Notes: a model not told the origin generated them from the letters alone. A stretch of DNA of 64,000 nt from PGYR01 sp046290495 (GCA_046290495.1 JBKAGT010000005.1:372001-436000); one strand, 5' to 3'; positions 36,481-45,180 are shown, counted from the first letter of the stretch. Made by a program: numbers and translations.

Positions 36481-38097
36481 ATGAAAAGTCTAATAAAATA
36501 CTTAGTTCTATTCTTGATTATATTAAGTAATTCTTTCTCACAGAGCAAGCTTACAGAGACACCTAGAATGTCAGTTGAAACTCATTTGAAATATTTACAA
36601 CCTGACAACTTTAAACCTGAAATTTCAGCACAAACACTAAACTCAAACAAAAATATATCAGAACAAAAAGAACTAGCAATCAAGTTAAAGAAAATCTATG
36701 ACATAAAAGGTTACTACATTCAGATAGAAGAAATACCTAATGAATCGGACTACGTAGATACTAACAGTAATAAGAATAAATTTATTCCAGTTCCAGAATT
36801 ACCAGAAATATATTTAGAGAAAGTAGGAACCAAATGGCTTTACTCTAAAGAAACTGTTTCAATTATTCCAACTATTTATAATGACACTGTTACATTTTCA
36901 TTATCTGCATATAAGGAGTACATACCTGATGCACTTAAGAAAAGATTTTTGACAGTCCAGTTATGGAAGTTTATTGGTTTATTTATATTAATAATACTTT
37001 CATTCATTATTTATAGAATATTCGCATGGATCATAGGCTATTTTCTAATTAGAATTTTAAAAAAACTACTTAAAAACTCTTCAATTATTGATAATTATAT
37101 TGACCCTATTTCTAATCAAATCAGTGTACTTGTAGTTCTTCTATTTATATCTATTTTATTACCTGTGTTAGAATTACCTATTCAAGTTAGTAGATGGGTA
37201 AATCTAATATTATCTGCTATCGTTCCTGTTACATTGACAATAATTGCTTATAGAACTTCAGATTTACTTGCTGATTTCTATGGAGTAATAGCTTCAAAAA
37301 CACAAAATGAAGTTGATGATCAATTAATTCCATTAGTAAAAAAAGTAATAAAGCTAATAATAATTGTATTAGGACTTCTCTATTTATTGTCCGTATTAGG
37401 TATTGAGATAACTCCAATTCTGGCAGGGGCATCAATTGGTGGTTTAGCAGTAGCTTTAGCTGCACAAGACACTCTAAAGAATTTCTTTGGTTCAATTACT
37501 ATTTATACCGATTCTCCATTTGAGGTTGGAGACTGGATAGCATTTGATAATGGTGAAGGTGTTGTTGAAGAAATCAGATTACGCTCTACTAGAATCAGAA
37601 CATTTCATAATTCTGTAATATCTATTCCAAATGGAACTTTGGCTGATAAAAAAATTGATAATATGGGTAGGAGAAGATTTAGAAGATTTAGAACTACAAT
37701 TGGTGTTACTTATGACACACCACCAGAATTATTAGAAGCTTATGTTGAAGGTTTGAGGAAAATAGTAGATGCACACCCAAGAACAATAAGCAATCCTAAT
37801 GAAGTACATGTGAACGAATTAGGACCAAGCTCAATCAATATTTTAGTCTATGTATTTTTTGAAGTTAAAGATTGGTCAGAAGAACTGAAAGCAAGACAGA
37901 ACTTTATTTTGGAGGCTATCAGGCTAGCTAAAGAACTAAATGTAAGGTTTGCATTCCCAACTACCACTGTTCATTTGGAAGAGATGCCAGGTCAAGAACC
38001 TTTAACACCAAAATATAAGGAAGATGGCGAAGAGTTTTTTAATAAAGCTAATAGATTTGTAACAAAAAGAAAAGATAAATACGATAAAGATTTTTAA
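36481..38097 (+). CDS. MscS family mechanosensitive ion channel with periplasmic N-terminal domain
   Basis: 538 residues. A signal peptide (1-20) precedes a soluble domain (about 25-155), then transmembrane helices near 162-185, 212-235, 240-262 and 285-315. The pore helix region carries GASIGGLAVALAAQDTLKNF (about 318-337), the MscS TM3 hallmark. The beta domain and C-terminal cage follow (FEVGDWIAFDNGEGVVEEI). It releases solutes on hypo-osmotic shock. The last base of its stop is the first base of the dtd start (TAATG), tying channel and translation-quality genes into one operon. Confidence 0.93.
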   Translation: MKSLIKYLVLFLIILSNSFSQSKLTETPRMSVETHLKYLQPDNFKPEISAQTLNSNKNISEQKELAIKLKKIYDIKGYYIQIEEIPNESDYVDTNSNKNKFIPVPELPEIYLEKVGTKWLYSKETVSIIPTIYNDTVTFSLSAYKEYIPDALKKRFLTVQLWKFIGLFILIILSFIIYRIFAWIIGYFLIRILKKLLKNSSIIDNYIDPISNQISVLVVLLFISILLPVLELPIQVSRWVNLILSAIVPVTLTIIAYRTSDLLADFYGVIASKTQNEVDDQLIPLVKKVIKLIIIVLGLLYLLSVLGIEITPILAGASIGGLAVALAAQDTLKNFFGSITIYTDSPFEVGDWIAFDNGEGVVEEIRLRSTRIRTFHNSVISIPNGTLADKKIDNMGRRRFRRFRTTIGVTYDTPPELLEAYVEGLRKIVDAHPRTISNPNEVHVNELGPSSINILVYVFFEVKDWSEELKARQNFILEAIRLAKELNVRFAFPTTTVHLEEMPGQEPLTPKYKEDGEEFFNKANRFVTKRKDKYDKDF

Positions 38098-38537
38098 TGA
38101 AAATAATTGTACAAAGAGTGTTATCAGCATCTGTTGAAATAGATGGGAATATTCATAAAAATATTAAAAATGGATTGCTTGCATTAGTAGGTATTTCTAA
38201 TCAAGATAATGAAGAAACATTAGAATGGATAGCAAACAAATTGGTAAACTTGAGAATTTTTAATGATAAAGATGACAGAATGAATTTATCAGTAAAGGAT
38301 ATAAACGGAGAGATTTTGATTGTTCCCAATTTCACTATCTATGGAAATACCAAAAAAGGATTCAGACCAAGTTTTATTAATTCTGCAAAACCAGATATAT
38401 CCAAACCAATATTTACCGATTTAGTAAATAAATTATGCTCTATATATCCAAATAAAGTTGGTAGTGGAGTCTTTGGTGCAGATATGAAAGTGAACTTAAT
38501 CAATGATGGACCAGTAACTATAGTGATAGAAAAATGA
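38097..38537 (+). CDS. dtd: D-aminoacyl-tRNA deacylase
   Basis: 146 residues, standard Dtd length. Begins MKIIVQRVLSASVEIDG. It carries NFTIYGNTKKGFRPSF (the family SQ-x-T motif appears as NFTIY, so the usual Ser-Gln is Pro-Asn here) and GVFGADMKVNLINDGPVTI with the cross-subunit Gly-cisPro-type element changed to GPVT as usual. It hydrolyses D-Tyr-tRNA and Gly-tRNA(Ala). It shares bases with both neighbours (TAATG before, ATGA after), so it is tightly coupled. Confidence 0.92.
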   Translation: MKIIVQRVLSASVEIDGNIHKNIKNGLLALVGISNQDNEETLEWIANKLVNLRIFNDKDDRMNLSVKDINGEILIVPNFTIYGNTKKGFRPSFINSAKPDISKPIFTDLVNKLCSIYPNKVGSGVFGADMKVNLINDGPVTIVIEK

Positions 38538-39058
38538 GTAAAGAATATATATTATCAGGTGTAATAACAAAAACAAAAGGATATAAAGGTGAACTTTACA
38601 TTCTAAATGTACCTACAGCAATTGATAACTTAAAAGAAAATGTGAAGGTTAAGATTGGCTATTCTTTGAATTTTTCTAAAGAATATACACTAACTAGCTT
38701 CAAAAAATATCAAAAAGGAGCAACTGTAAGATTAAGCGAAATTAATTCTGACAAAGAAGGAAAGTCACTTAAAGAAAAAGGTATTTTCGTAGATGTTGAC
38801 GATATTAACAAAAAGAAAAACAAATATATTGACCATGAGTTAATTAACTGTATGGTAATAGACAATATAACTAATAAAGAATATGGAAAGATAATTGATG
38901 TGATGGAAATGCCAGCAAACGATGTATGGCTTATGGATTACAATAATTTAGAGATACCTATACCTGTAATAGAAGATGTAATTAAGAAAGTTGATATCGA
39001 AAATAAAGAAATTTATGTAGAGTTAATTGACGGACTTTTAGAATTAGGTGAAAACTAA
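38534..39058 (+). CDS. rimM: Ribosome maturation factor RimM
   Basis: 174 residues. The N-terminal RimM beta-barrel begins LSGVITKTKGYKGELYI. The C-terminal PRC-like barrel holds DHELINCMVIDN and the conserved PANDVWLMDYNNLEIPIPVI, ending at DGLLEL. RimM binds S19 and helps fold the 30S head. It is placed directly before trmD (TAATG overlap), the classic pairing, but rpsP is not here. The sequence is rather divergent in the middle, with a lysine-rich stretch near 85-100. Confidence 0.93.
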   Translation: MSKEYILSGVITKTKGYKGELYILNVPTAIDNLKENVKVKIGYSLNFSKEYTLTSFKKYQKGATVRLSEINSDKEGKSLKEKGIFVDVDDINKKKNKYIDHELINCMVIDNITNKEYGKIIDVMEMPANDVWLMDYNNLEIPIPVIEDVIKKVDIENKEIYVELIDGLLELGEN

Positions 39059-39738
39059 TGAATAGATTGAGAATTGATTTCATATCTGCTTTACCAGATT
39101 CATTAGACAGCATACTTAATACTGGTATCTTGAGAATAGCTGCTGAAAAAAATTTAGTAGAATATCATATTCACAACCTACATGATTATTCTGATAACAA
39201 ATTCGGGCATATAGATGATACACCCTATGGTGGTGGTTCTGGAATGCTAATAAAATGTCAACCAGTATTTGATTGCATTGAAAAGTTAAAAAGTGAAAGA
39301 AGTTACGATGAAATTTTATTTTTAACTCCAGAGGGAGAAAAATATAACCAGTCAATTGCTAATAAAATATCATTACAAAAAAATATCATACTTCTTTCAG
39401 GTAGATATAAGGGAATTGACCAAAGAATAAGAGATGAACTAATTACAAGAGAAATATCAGTTGGTGACTTTGTATTATCAGGAGGTGAACTGGCTTCATT
39501 GATTATTGCTGATTCTGTCGTTAGACTATTACCTGGTGCTTTGGGAGATGCAGAGAGTGCACTATCTGACTCTTTCATGAACGGCTTGCTCGAACCTCCT
39601 CAATATACCAGACCTCAAAATTACAAAGGATTAGAAGTACCAAAGGTATTAACTAGTGGCAATCACAAAGAAATAGGAATTTGGCAAGAAAAAGAATCAT
39701 TAGCCAAAACTAAAAAGCTTAGACCAGATTTATTATAA
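39058..39738 (+). CDS. trmD: tRNA (guanine37-N1)-methyltransferase TrmD
   Basis: 226 residues. The trefoil-knot SPOUT signatures are PYGGGSGMLIKCQPVF, LLSGRYKGIDQRI, ISVGDFVLSGGE and LPGALG with the following SALSDSF. It methylates G37 next to the anticodon in tRNAs reading CNN and related codons using SAM, preventing +1 frameshifts. It ends the mscS-dtd-rimM-trmD run. tRNA-Cys with its own promoter follows; rplS, the usual next gene, is absent. Confidence 0.96.
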   Translation: MNRLRIDFISALPDSLDSILNTGILRIAAEKNLVEYHIHNLHDYSDNKFGHIDDTPYGGGSGMLIKCQPVFDCIEKLKSERSYDEILFLTPEGEKYNQSIANKISLQKNIILLSGRYKGIDQRIRDELITREISVGDFVLSGGELASLIIADSVVRLLPGALGDAESALSDSFMNGLLEPPQYTRPQNYKGLEVPKVLTSGNHKEIGIWQEKESLAKTKKLRPDLL

Positions 39739-39755
39739 TTAATTTATAACATATC

Positions 39756-39786
39756 TTGTATTTTTAACATAATACTTTTATTTTTG
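39756..39786 (+). promoter_or_regulatory. Putative promoter of tRNA-Cys
   Basis: TTG (39756-39758) and TATTTTTG (39779-39786) are separated by 20 bases. The following bases TAATCTTATAAA are almost identical to those after the ffh promoter box at 62246-62253, which has the same 20-base spacing. The mature tRNA begins 18 bases after the box. Confidence 0.7.
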
Positions 39787-39803
39787 TAATCTTATAAAGT
39801 TAT

Positions 39804-39874
39804 GGTGCCGTGGCCGAGTGGTTAGGCTGAGGTCTGCAAAACCTCCTACGGCGGTTCGAATCCGTTCGGCACCT
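39804..39874 (+). tRNA. tRNA-Cys (anticodon GCA)
   Basis: Acceptor arms GGTGCCG (39804-39810) and CGGCACC (39867-39873) pair fully, with U74-type discriminator T at 39874, as expected for tRNA-Cys. The anticodon loop CTGCAAA gives GCA. The T arm CGGTTCGAATCCG is canonical. CCA is not encoded. It is immediately upstream of efp. Confidence 0.97.
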
Positions 39875-39905
39875 CAATAATAATAGAATCAAATTAGGAT
39901 TAGAT

Positions 39906-40469
39906 ATGGGTGATACTACAGATTTGTACAAAGGCGGTTACATGCGCTATGATGGCAACATATGTCAAATTACTGATTTAGAATTCAGAAAACCAGGCAA
40001 GGGCGGCGCCTTCTATAAAGTAAAACTTAGAGATATTGACACTGGAAAACAAAAAGAACACACTTATAACTCAGGTGCAAGTGTTGAAATGGTTAGAATA
40101 GAAAGAAGACCATATCAATTCCTATTCGTTGAAGGTGAAAACTATGTATTTATGAATAATGAAACCTATGAACAGATTCCAATTCATAAAGACATGTTGG
40201 CTGATCAAATCAAATACATGAGTGAAAATGAAATTTGTCAACTTGCATTTGATGGTGATACGGTTCTTTCTGTTGAAATTCCTCAACACGTTAATTTAAA
40301 AGTTACACAAACAGAACCAGGTTTCAAAGGTGATACTGCTAGTAATACTACTAAACCTGCAACTGTAGAAACAGGAGCTGAAATTCAAGTTCCACTATTT
40401 GTTAATGAAGGTGATTTAATTAGAATTGATACTACAACCGACTCTTATATTGAAAGAGTTAATAAGTAA
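39906..40469 (+). CDS. efp: Elongation factor P
   Basis: 187 residues, three beta-barrel domains as usual. The tip of domain I reads EFRKPGKGGAFYKVKLRD with K32 at the position that is beta-lysylated in E. coli, so a lysine-type modification is possible; no epmA/epmB gene is in view. EF-P rescues ribosomes stalled at polyproline. It lies between tRNA-Cys and accB-accC, a common efp-accB-accC order, but a strong terminator after it suggests accBC also has separate expression. Confidence 0.96.
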   Translation: MGDTTDLYKGGYMRYDGNICQITDLEFRKPGKGGAFYKVKLRDIDTGKQKEHTYNSGASVEMVRIERRPYQFLFVEGENYVFMNNETYEQIPIHKDMLADQIKYMSENEICQLAFDGDTVLSVEIPQHVNLKVTQTEPGFKGDTASNTTKPATVETGAEIQVPLFVNEGDLIRIDTTTDSYIERVNK

Positions 40470-40492
40470 TTAAAATTTTACTTTTTTAATTG

Positions 40493-40530
40493 GCGTGTTT
40501 TTCGTAAAATGCAAAAACACGCTTTTTTTT
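40493..40530 (+). terminator. Intrinsic terminator after efp
   Basis: GCGTGTTTTT (40493-40502) pairs perfectly with AAAAACACGC (40513-40522) around a 10-base loop and is followed by eight T residues. It lies 23 bases after the efp stop and 32 bases before accB, so accB must be served by read-through or by a promoter within this short gap. Confidence 0.93.
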
Positions 40531-40561
40531 CGCATATTATAAACTTATTCACAGGAATAAC

Positions 40562-41062
40562 ATGGATTTGCAATACTTAAAGAAATTACTCAAAATCTTT
40601 GATGACAGTAGTGCAGAAGATTTAGAAATTGAAGAAGAAGGGATTAAATTAAAAATCTCAAAAAATCATACTAATGAAAATGCTAATGGTAATGCTCCAA
40701 TATTTAACTTATCTGGATCAATGCCTGCAACTGCTCAACCTCAAGTTGCACAACCAGTTGCAGTTAATACTCAACAAACTGTCTCTCCAAATGAAGCACA
40801 AGAAGCAAAGTCAAGTACAAACTTACACGAAATAAAAGCTCCAATGGTTGGTACGTATTATTCTGCACCTTCTCCTGACTCTGATGACTTTGTAAAAGTT
40901 GGTCAAAAGGTAAAGAAAGGACAAACACTTTGTATAGTTGAAGCTATGAAATTGATGAATGAGATTGAATCAGATATAGATGGAACTGTTGAAGAAATCC
41001 TTCTAAGTAACTCTGAAGCTGTTGAATATAATCAAGTTTTATTTCACATAAAACCTAATTAA
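40562..41062 (+). CDS. accB: Biotin carboxyl carrier protein of acetyl-CoA carboxylase
   Basis: 166 residues. An acidic N-terminal helix (1-35) precedes an Ala/Pro/Gln-rich linker (about 50-85) and the C-terminal biotinyl domain with the attachment lysine K130 in VEAMKLMNEIE. It carries carboxybiotin from AccC to the carboxyltransferase, which is not in the window, making malonyl-CoA for fatty acids. It is four bases ahead of accC. Confidence 0.96.
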   Translation: MDLQYLKKLLKIFDDSSAEDLEIEEEGIKLKISKNHTNENANGNAPIFNLSGSMPATAQPQVAQPVAVNTQQTVSPNEAQEAKSSTNLHEIKAPMVGTYYSAPSPDSDDFVKVGQKVKKGQTLCIVEAMKLMNEIESDIDGTVEEILLSNSEAVEYNQVLFHIKPN

Positions 41063-41066
41063 TAAT

Positions 41067-42425
41067 ATGATTAAAAAACTGTTAATTGCGAATAGAGGCG
41101 AAATAGCTCTTAGAATTATCAGAGCATGTAAAGAATTAGGGATAGAAACAGTAGCTGTATTCTCAGAAGCTGATAAATATTCATTACATACAAAATTTGC
41201 TGATGAAGCTGTATGTATAGGTCCTGCTAGCAGTACAGATAGTTATTTACATATTCCTTCTATCATATCAGCAGCAGAAGTAACAAATGCTGATGCCATT
41301 CACCCAGGTTATGGTTTCTTATCTGAAAATGCAAACTTTGTAAATATATGTGAGGAACATAATTTAACTTTTGTAGGACCAAGTGCAGAAGCTATTTCAA
41401 AAATGGGTAACAAATCTGTTGCTAAAGATACAATGAAGGCAGCTGGTGTACCTGTTGTACCAGGTAGTGATGGGATATTGAAAAGTATTGAGCACGGCAA
41501 AGAAGTTGCAAAAGAAACTGGCTACCCTGTACTTTTAAAAGCTGTTTCTGGTGGTGGTGGTAAAGGTATGCGAATCGTTGAAAGCGAAGAAGAATTTGAA
41601 AATGCATATAAAACTGCATCAAATGAAGCATCTGTTTCTTTCAATGATCCTGACTTATATTTAGAAAAATTAGTAATTGGTTCTAGGCATATAGAAGTTC
41701 AAATAATGGGTGATAAACATGGAAATGTAATTCACTTAAACGAAAGAGAATGTTCAATACAAAGAAGACACCAAAAATTAATTGAAGAAGCTCCTTCCCC
41801 TGTTCTATCTCAAGAATTGAGAGACAAGATGGGTAAAGTTTCAGTTGAAGGTGCAAAAGCAGTTAATTATGTAGGTCCTGGTACAATCGAATACCTTGTC
41901 GATAAGGATATGAATTTCTATTTCATGGAAATGAATACTAGAATTCAAGTTGAACACCCAGTAACTGAAGAATCTTTAGCGATTGACTTAATCAAAGAGC
42001 AAATAAGAGTAGCAGGTGGAGCAAAATTAGAACTAAGAGAAATAAAACCAGTTTATCATAGTATAGAATGTAGAATAAATGCTGAAGACCCTGAACATGG
42101 TTTTAGACCTACTCCTGGAGAAATAACTAGTTTGCATTTCCCTGGTGGTAGAGGTATAAGAGTTGACTCACATGTTTATCAAGGTTATAATGTACCTCCT
42201 TTTTACGATTCAATGATTGCAAAACTTATCACTTATGCTCCCACTAGACAAGAAGCCATCAATAAAATGAAACGTGCACTTGATGAAATGGTAATAGAAG
42301 GTATTAAAACTACAATTCCATTCCACAGATGGATGATGGACAATGAAGATTTTGTAAGTGGTAATATAGATACAAAGTACCTTGAAAGAAATAATTGGTT
42401 AGAAATGAGAGAGGATAGTAATTAG
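41067..42425 (+). CDS. accC: Biotin carboxylase subunit of acetyl-CoA carboxylase
   Basis: 452 residues, standard length. The biotin-carboxylase N-domain opens with KKLLIANRGEIALRIIRA. The ATP-grasp domain has KAVSGGGGKGMRIV and ERECSIQRRHQKLIEEAPSP. The catalytic region MEMNTRIQVEHPVTE and the C-terminal domain follow. It carboxylates biotin on AccB with ATP and bicarbonate. The stop overlaps a likely ATT start of the next, frameshifted gene, with a purine-rich AGAGAGG about six bases before it. Confidence 0.97.
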   Translation: MIKKLLIANRGEIALRIIRACKELGIETVAVFSEADKYSLHTKFADEAVCIGPASSTDSYLHIPSIISAAEVTNADAIHPGYGFLSENANFVNICEEHNLTFVGPSAEAISKMGNKSVAKDTMKAAGVPVVPGSDGILKSIEHGKEVAKETGYPVLLKAVSGGGGKGMRIVESEEEFENAYKTASNEASVSFNDPDLYLEKLVIGSRHIEVQIMGDKHGNVIHLNERECSIQRRHQKLIEEAPSPVLSQELRDKMGKVSVEGAKAVNYVGPGTIEYLVDKDMNFYFMEMNTRIQVEHPVTEESLAIDLIKEQIRVAGGAKLELREIKPVYHSIECRINAEDPEHGFRPTPGEITSLHFPGGRGIRVDSHVYQGYNVPPFYDSMIAKLITYAPTRQEAINKMKRALDEMVIEGIKTTIPFHRWMMDNEDFVSGNIDTKYLERNNWLEMREDSN

Positions 42426-43046
42426 AACACTATTATTTATATCTATATTTCTATTCACTCTATCTTCCATAATTGCAAAAGATGTAATTATACTCAAATC
42501 AGGAAGTAGAATTGAAGGTAAAATTCTTTCAATGACAGCTGAAAAAGTTGTCATTGAAAGAAAAGATGTTGCTCTTGAAATTAATGCAAACAATATTGAT
42601 GAAGTAATATTTGATAATACTGACGATATCAAAGATACCCCTTCATTTGGACTAACATTAGGTTTTCCAAATGTTGTCAATCTAACTGCTGCTTACAGTG
42701 CTAATTACTTTCATACTCGAATCACTGGTGGTATTATTCCTACAGGATATGCTGGAATTCAAGGCTTGATTGGATATCCTATTTATGATCAAAAAAAGCT
42801 TTAATTGCTCCTTCAGTATTTATTGGAGCTACAGAGGGCATTAGTAATGCATATATTCTTAAATATTACCCAAATATGGATATTTATTCTGAATCTAAAG
42901 ATGACACTTATTCTTACTATGGGGTTGGAATTGATTTACATTTTTATGGATTTACAGCTTTTCTAGGTTATGGGTTTGAATTAATGGAAGATATTCATGG
43001 TAATAACTTCATTTTTGATGTAGGATACAAATACTCTTGGTATTAA
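42421..43046 (+). pseudogene. Exported Sm-motif/glycine-rich protein gene interrupted by a -1 frameshift at A_AAA_AAG
   Basis: Frame one runs from a possible ATT start (42421, overlapping the accC stop) through a good signal-peptide sequence (RTLLFISIFLFTLSSIIAK), a KSGSRIEGKIL strand and a beta-rich part to a TAA at 42802. No ATG, GTG or TTG precedes the signal peptide in frame; the first ATG (42532) would remove it. In the -1 frame the sequence continues as ALIAPSVFIGATEG and on to YKYSWY, stop at 43044-43046. The junction is the A7 run 42791-42797, read CAA AAA AAG, which fits a classic -1 slippery heptamer. It may be a pseudogene, a recoded gene or an assembly indel. Total about 208 residues if joined. 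Confidence 0.6.
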
Positions 43047-43265
43047 TCATCACAATTTGCTAATTCCTGCCTCTCCTCCATCACTTCTGCCATGTCAATT
43101 ATTTCATCAGAGGCTTTTTTCCTCAAAAGTCCATGGGAAAATAGCATGCGAAAAACATGTAAAAGCAAGCTTCAACATTTTAAATCCAAAGCTCGAAGCT
43201 TTTCTAAAATGTTCTAAATATGACTCTCCTACTTCACTTGGATGTTCTAAAAACTTTGAAAACAT
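43043..43265 (-). pseudogene. DUF6356-like small protein gene interrupted by a frameshift in an A6 run
   Basis: From the ATG at 43263-43265 the frame reads MFSKFLEHPSEVGESYLEHF and on to CFSHAIFPWTFEEK, matching the DUF6356 pattern of an HP-x-x-VGESY-x-EH-F start and an H-A-x-x-P segment. At the six-A run (plus 43115-43120) this frame hits a double stop, whereas the +1 frame continues ASDEIIDMAEVMEERQELAN and ends at 43043. Joining them gives a 73-residue protein of normal family length. One extra A explains it. Its stop overlaps the stop of the convergent gene in TTAA. Either an indel error or a recent loss. Confidence 0.6.
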
Positions 43266-43347
43266 TTTCACTATTACAATATTATTAATACATAAATATA
43301 ATAATTTTTAACGAATTTATTATATTTGTAAACACATTTATATAACT

Positions 43348-43353
43348 AAGGAG
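43348..43353 (+). promoter_or_regulatory. Strong Shine-Dalgarno site of gcvH
   Basis: AAGGAG lies five bases before the gcvH ATG. Most genes in the window have no such site, so gcvH may be translated more efficiently. A TATATTTG promoter-like box lies just upstream at 43321-43328, though no TTG is found at the right spacing. Confidence 0.7.
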
Positions 43354-43358
43354 ATAAT

Positions 43359-43736
43359 ATGAACTTCCCTGAAGAATTAAAATATACAGATGACCATGAA
43401 TGGATTAAAGTTGAAGGCAATGTAGCTACTATAGGTATTACAGAGCATGCAGCTAGTGAGTTGGGTGATGTTGTTTATGTTGATATTGAAGTAGATGGTG
43501 ACGTAAGTAAAGGAGACACTTTAGGTACAATAGAAGCTGTTAAAACTGTTGCTGATTTATATTCTCCTGTTTCAGGTACAATCACTGAAATTAATAACTC
43601 TCTAAATGATAATCCAGAAATAGTAAATGATTCTCCTTATGAAGGCGGATGGATGCTAAAAATTGAAATTAATGATGAGTCTGAGATTAACGAATTATTA
43701 GACTCTGATAAATACAAGGATTTAATAGGCCAATAA
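43359..43736 (+). CDS. gcvH: Glycine cleavage system H protein
   Basis: 125 residues. The single lipoyl domain carries the lipoylated lysine K62 in GTIEAVKTVADLYSP. The start YTDDHEWIKVEG and the NDSPYEGGWMLKIEI region are typical. H protein shuttles the methylamine arm between P, T and L proteins of the glycine cleavage complex and also serves as lipoate carrier. None of gcvP, gcvT or lpd is next to it. A class V aminotransferase follows after 25 bases. Confidence 0.97.
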   Translation: MNFPEELKYTDDHEWIKVEGNVATIGITEHAASELGDVVYVDIEVDGDVSKGDTLGTIEAVKTVADLYSPVSGTITEINNSLNDNPEIVNDSPYEGGWMLKIEINDESEINELLDSDKYKDLIGQ

Positions 43737-43761
43737 TTATTTTTTATTTCGCAGGTATAAA

Positions 43762-45180
43762 ATGAATACTTCAACAGATATTATAAACAGAACTAATCTC
43801 ATCAGAGATAATATCGCTGGACTAGATAAGAAAGTAAGATTGCTAGATGGTTCTATGAGACAATATGTTTTCTTAGATAATGCTGCTAGTACTCCTTCAT
43901 TTATATCTGTGAAAAATAAAGTGAATGAAGCAATTGATAACTACTCGGCTATACATAGAGGGCAAGGTATAAAATCTTTTATTTCAACTGATGCCTATGA
44001 TCAAGCTCATGAAATAGTTGCTAAGTTTGTAAATGCTGACCCAGATGAATATATAACAGTATTTGTTAAGAATACAACCGAAGCGATCAATAAGCTAAGT
44101 TATAGAATTTGCCTTAATCCTGGAGATGTAATTTTATCATCATGTATGGAACACCATTCTAATGATCTTCCATGGAGAAGGAACAATTTTGTTGACTACA
44201 TAAAAGTAGACTCAGAAGGATACTTAGATCTAGATGATTTGCAAAAGAAAATTGATCAATATGGAAGGAGAATTAAATTAATTACCATAACTGGGGCATC
44301 TAATGTCTCTGGTTTTGTAAATCCATACCATAAAGTTGCCAAAATGGCTCATTCTATTGGTGCTAAATTTTGTTTGGATGCAGCACAGTTGGCTCCTCAC
44401 AGAAAAATAGACATGAAACCAATAGATGACCCACAGCATATTGATTATTTAGTCATGTCCTCTCATAAAATGTATGCTCCTTATGGTTCTGGGGTTTTAC
44501 TCTGTCCTAAAAGTATTTGTGAGATAGGAGATCCAGAATTTGTTGGCGGTGGTATGGCTGCCTATGTTTCACATCATGAAGCTATTTGGTCAGGATTGCC
44601 TCATAAAGAAGAAGCTGGTTCACCGAATACGATTGGTGGCATTGCTATGGCTATGGCTTGTAAACAGCTAGATGCTTACGGAATGGACTATGCCGCAGAA
44701 CATGAATTACATCTTACTGAGTATATCTTGAAAAAATTCGAATCAATTCCAGAAATAGAGCTACTAGTCAAAACTGATTTTGATAGACTAGAAGATAAGC
44801 TTGGTGTTATCACTTTTAACATAAAAGATATGCACTACAACTATGTTGGTTCTATTCTCGCTCACGAATATGGTATTGGGGTAAGAACAGGGTGTTTTTG
44901 TACTCATCCCTACATAGCTATTCTTATGGATATTGATGAAGAAATGTCTGAAAAACTAAAAAATGAAATCAAATGCAAAAGAAAAATTGATCTACCTGGA
45001 GCAATTAGGGTAAGTTTTGGAATTTACAATACATTTGAAGAAATTGATTACTTAGTAGATGCCCTTATAAATATAATAAAAGGTCAAATTAAAGGTCAAT
45101 ATGATATAGATGAAGAGACTGGTCTTTTTACACCAAATGGATACGATTTCAATTTATCAGAGTATTTTTCTTATGACTAA
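43762..45180 (+). CDS. Class V PLP-dependent aminotransferase (cysteine desulfurase-like)
   Basis: 472 residues. The fold-I core shows FLDNAASTPS, the PLP aspartate in FCLDAAQLAPH and the PLP lysine in SSHKMYAPYGSGVL (about residue 235). A cysteine-rich GVRTGCFCTHPYI loop (about 375-387) sits where cysteine desulfurases hold their active-site cysteine. The rest resembles SufS/CsdA and the isopenicillin-N-epimerase-like branch, so desulfurase activity is plausible but not proven. No sufBCD or iscU is nearby. It overlaps the start of pdxH, which makes its cofactor, by eight bases. Confidence 0.88.
   Translation: MNTSTDIINRTNLIRDNIAGLDKKVRLLDGSMRQYVFLDNAASTPSFISVKNKVNEAIDNYSAIHRGQGIKSFISTDAYDQAHEIVAKFVNADPDEYITVFVKNTTEAINKLSYRICLNPGDVILSSCMEHHSNDLPWRRNNFVDYIKVDSEGYLDLDDLQKKIDQYGRRIKLITITGASNVSGFVNPYHKVAKMAHSIGAKFCLDAAQLAPHRKIDMKPIDDPQHIDYLVMSSHKMYAPYGSGVLLCPKSICEIGDPEFVGGGMAAYVSHHEAIWSGLPHKEEAGSPNTIGGIAMAMACKQLDAYGMDYAAEHELHLTEYILKKFESIPEIELLVKTDFDRLEDKLGVITFNIKDMHYNYVGSILAHEYGIGVRTGCFCTHPYIAILMDIDEEMSEKLKNEIKCKRKIDLPGAIRVSFGIYNTFEEIDYLVDALINIIKGQIKGQYDIDEETGLFTPNGYDFNLSEYFSYD

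Noticed and set aside
43057..43311. 84-codon plus-strand ORF with cysteines
   Set aside because: It is the antisense shadow of the frame-corrected DUF6356-like gene, which has a recognisable pattern on the other strand.
45110..45172. 21-residue longer start for pdxH
   Set aside because: Extra residues lie inside the aminotransferase gene in another frame and have no counterpart in PdxH.
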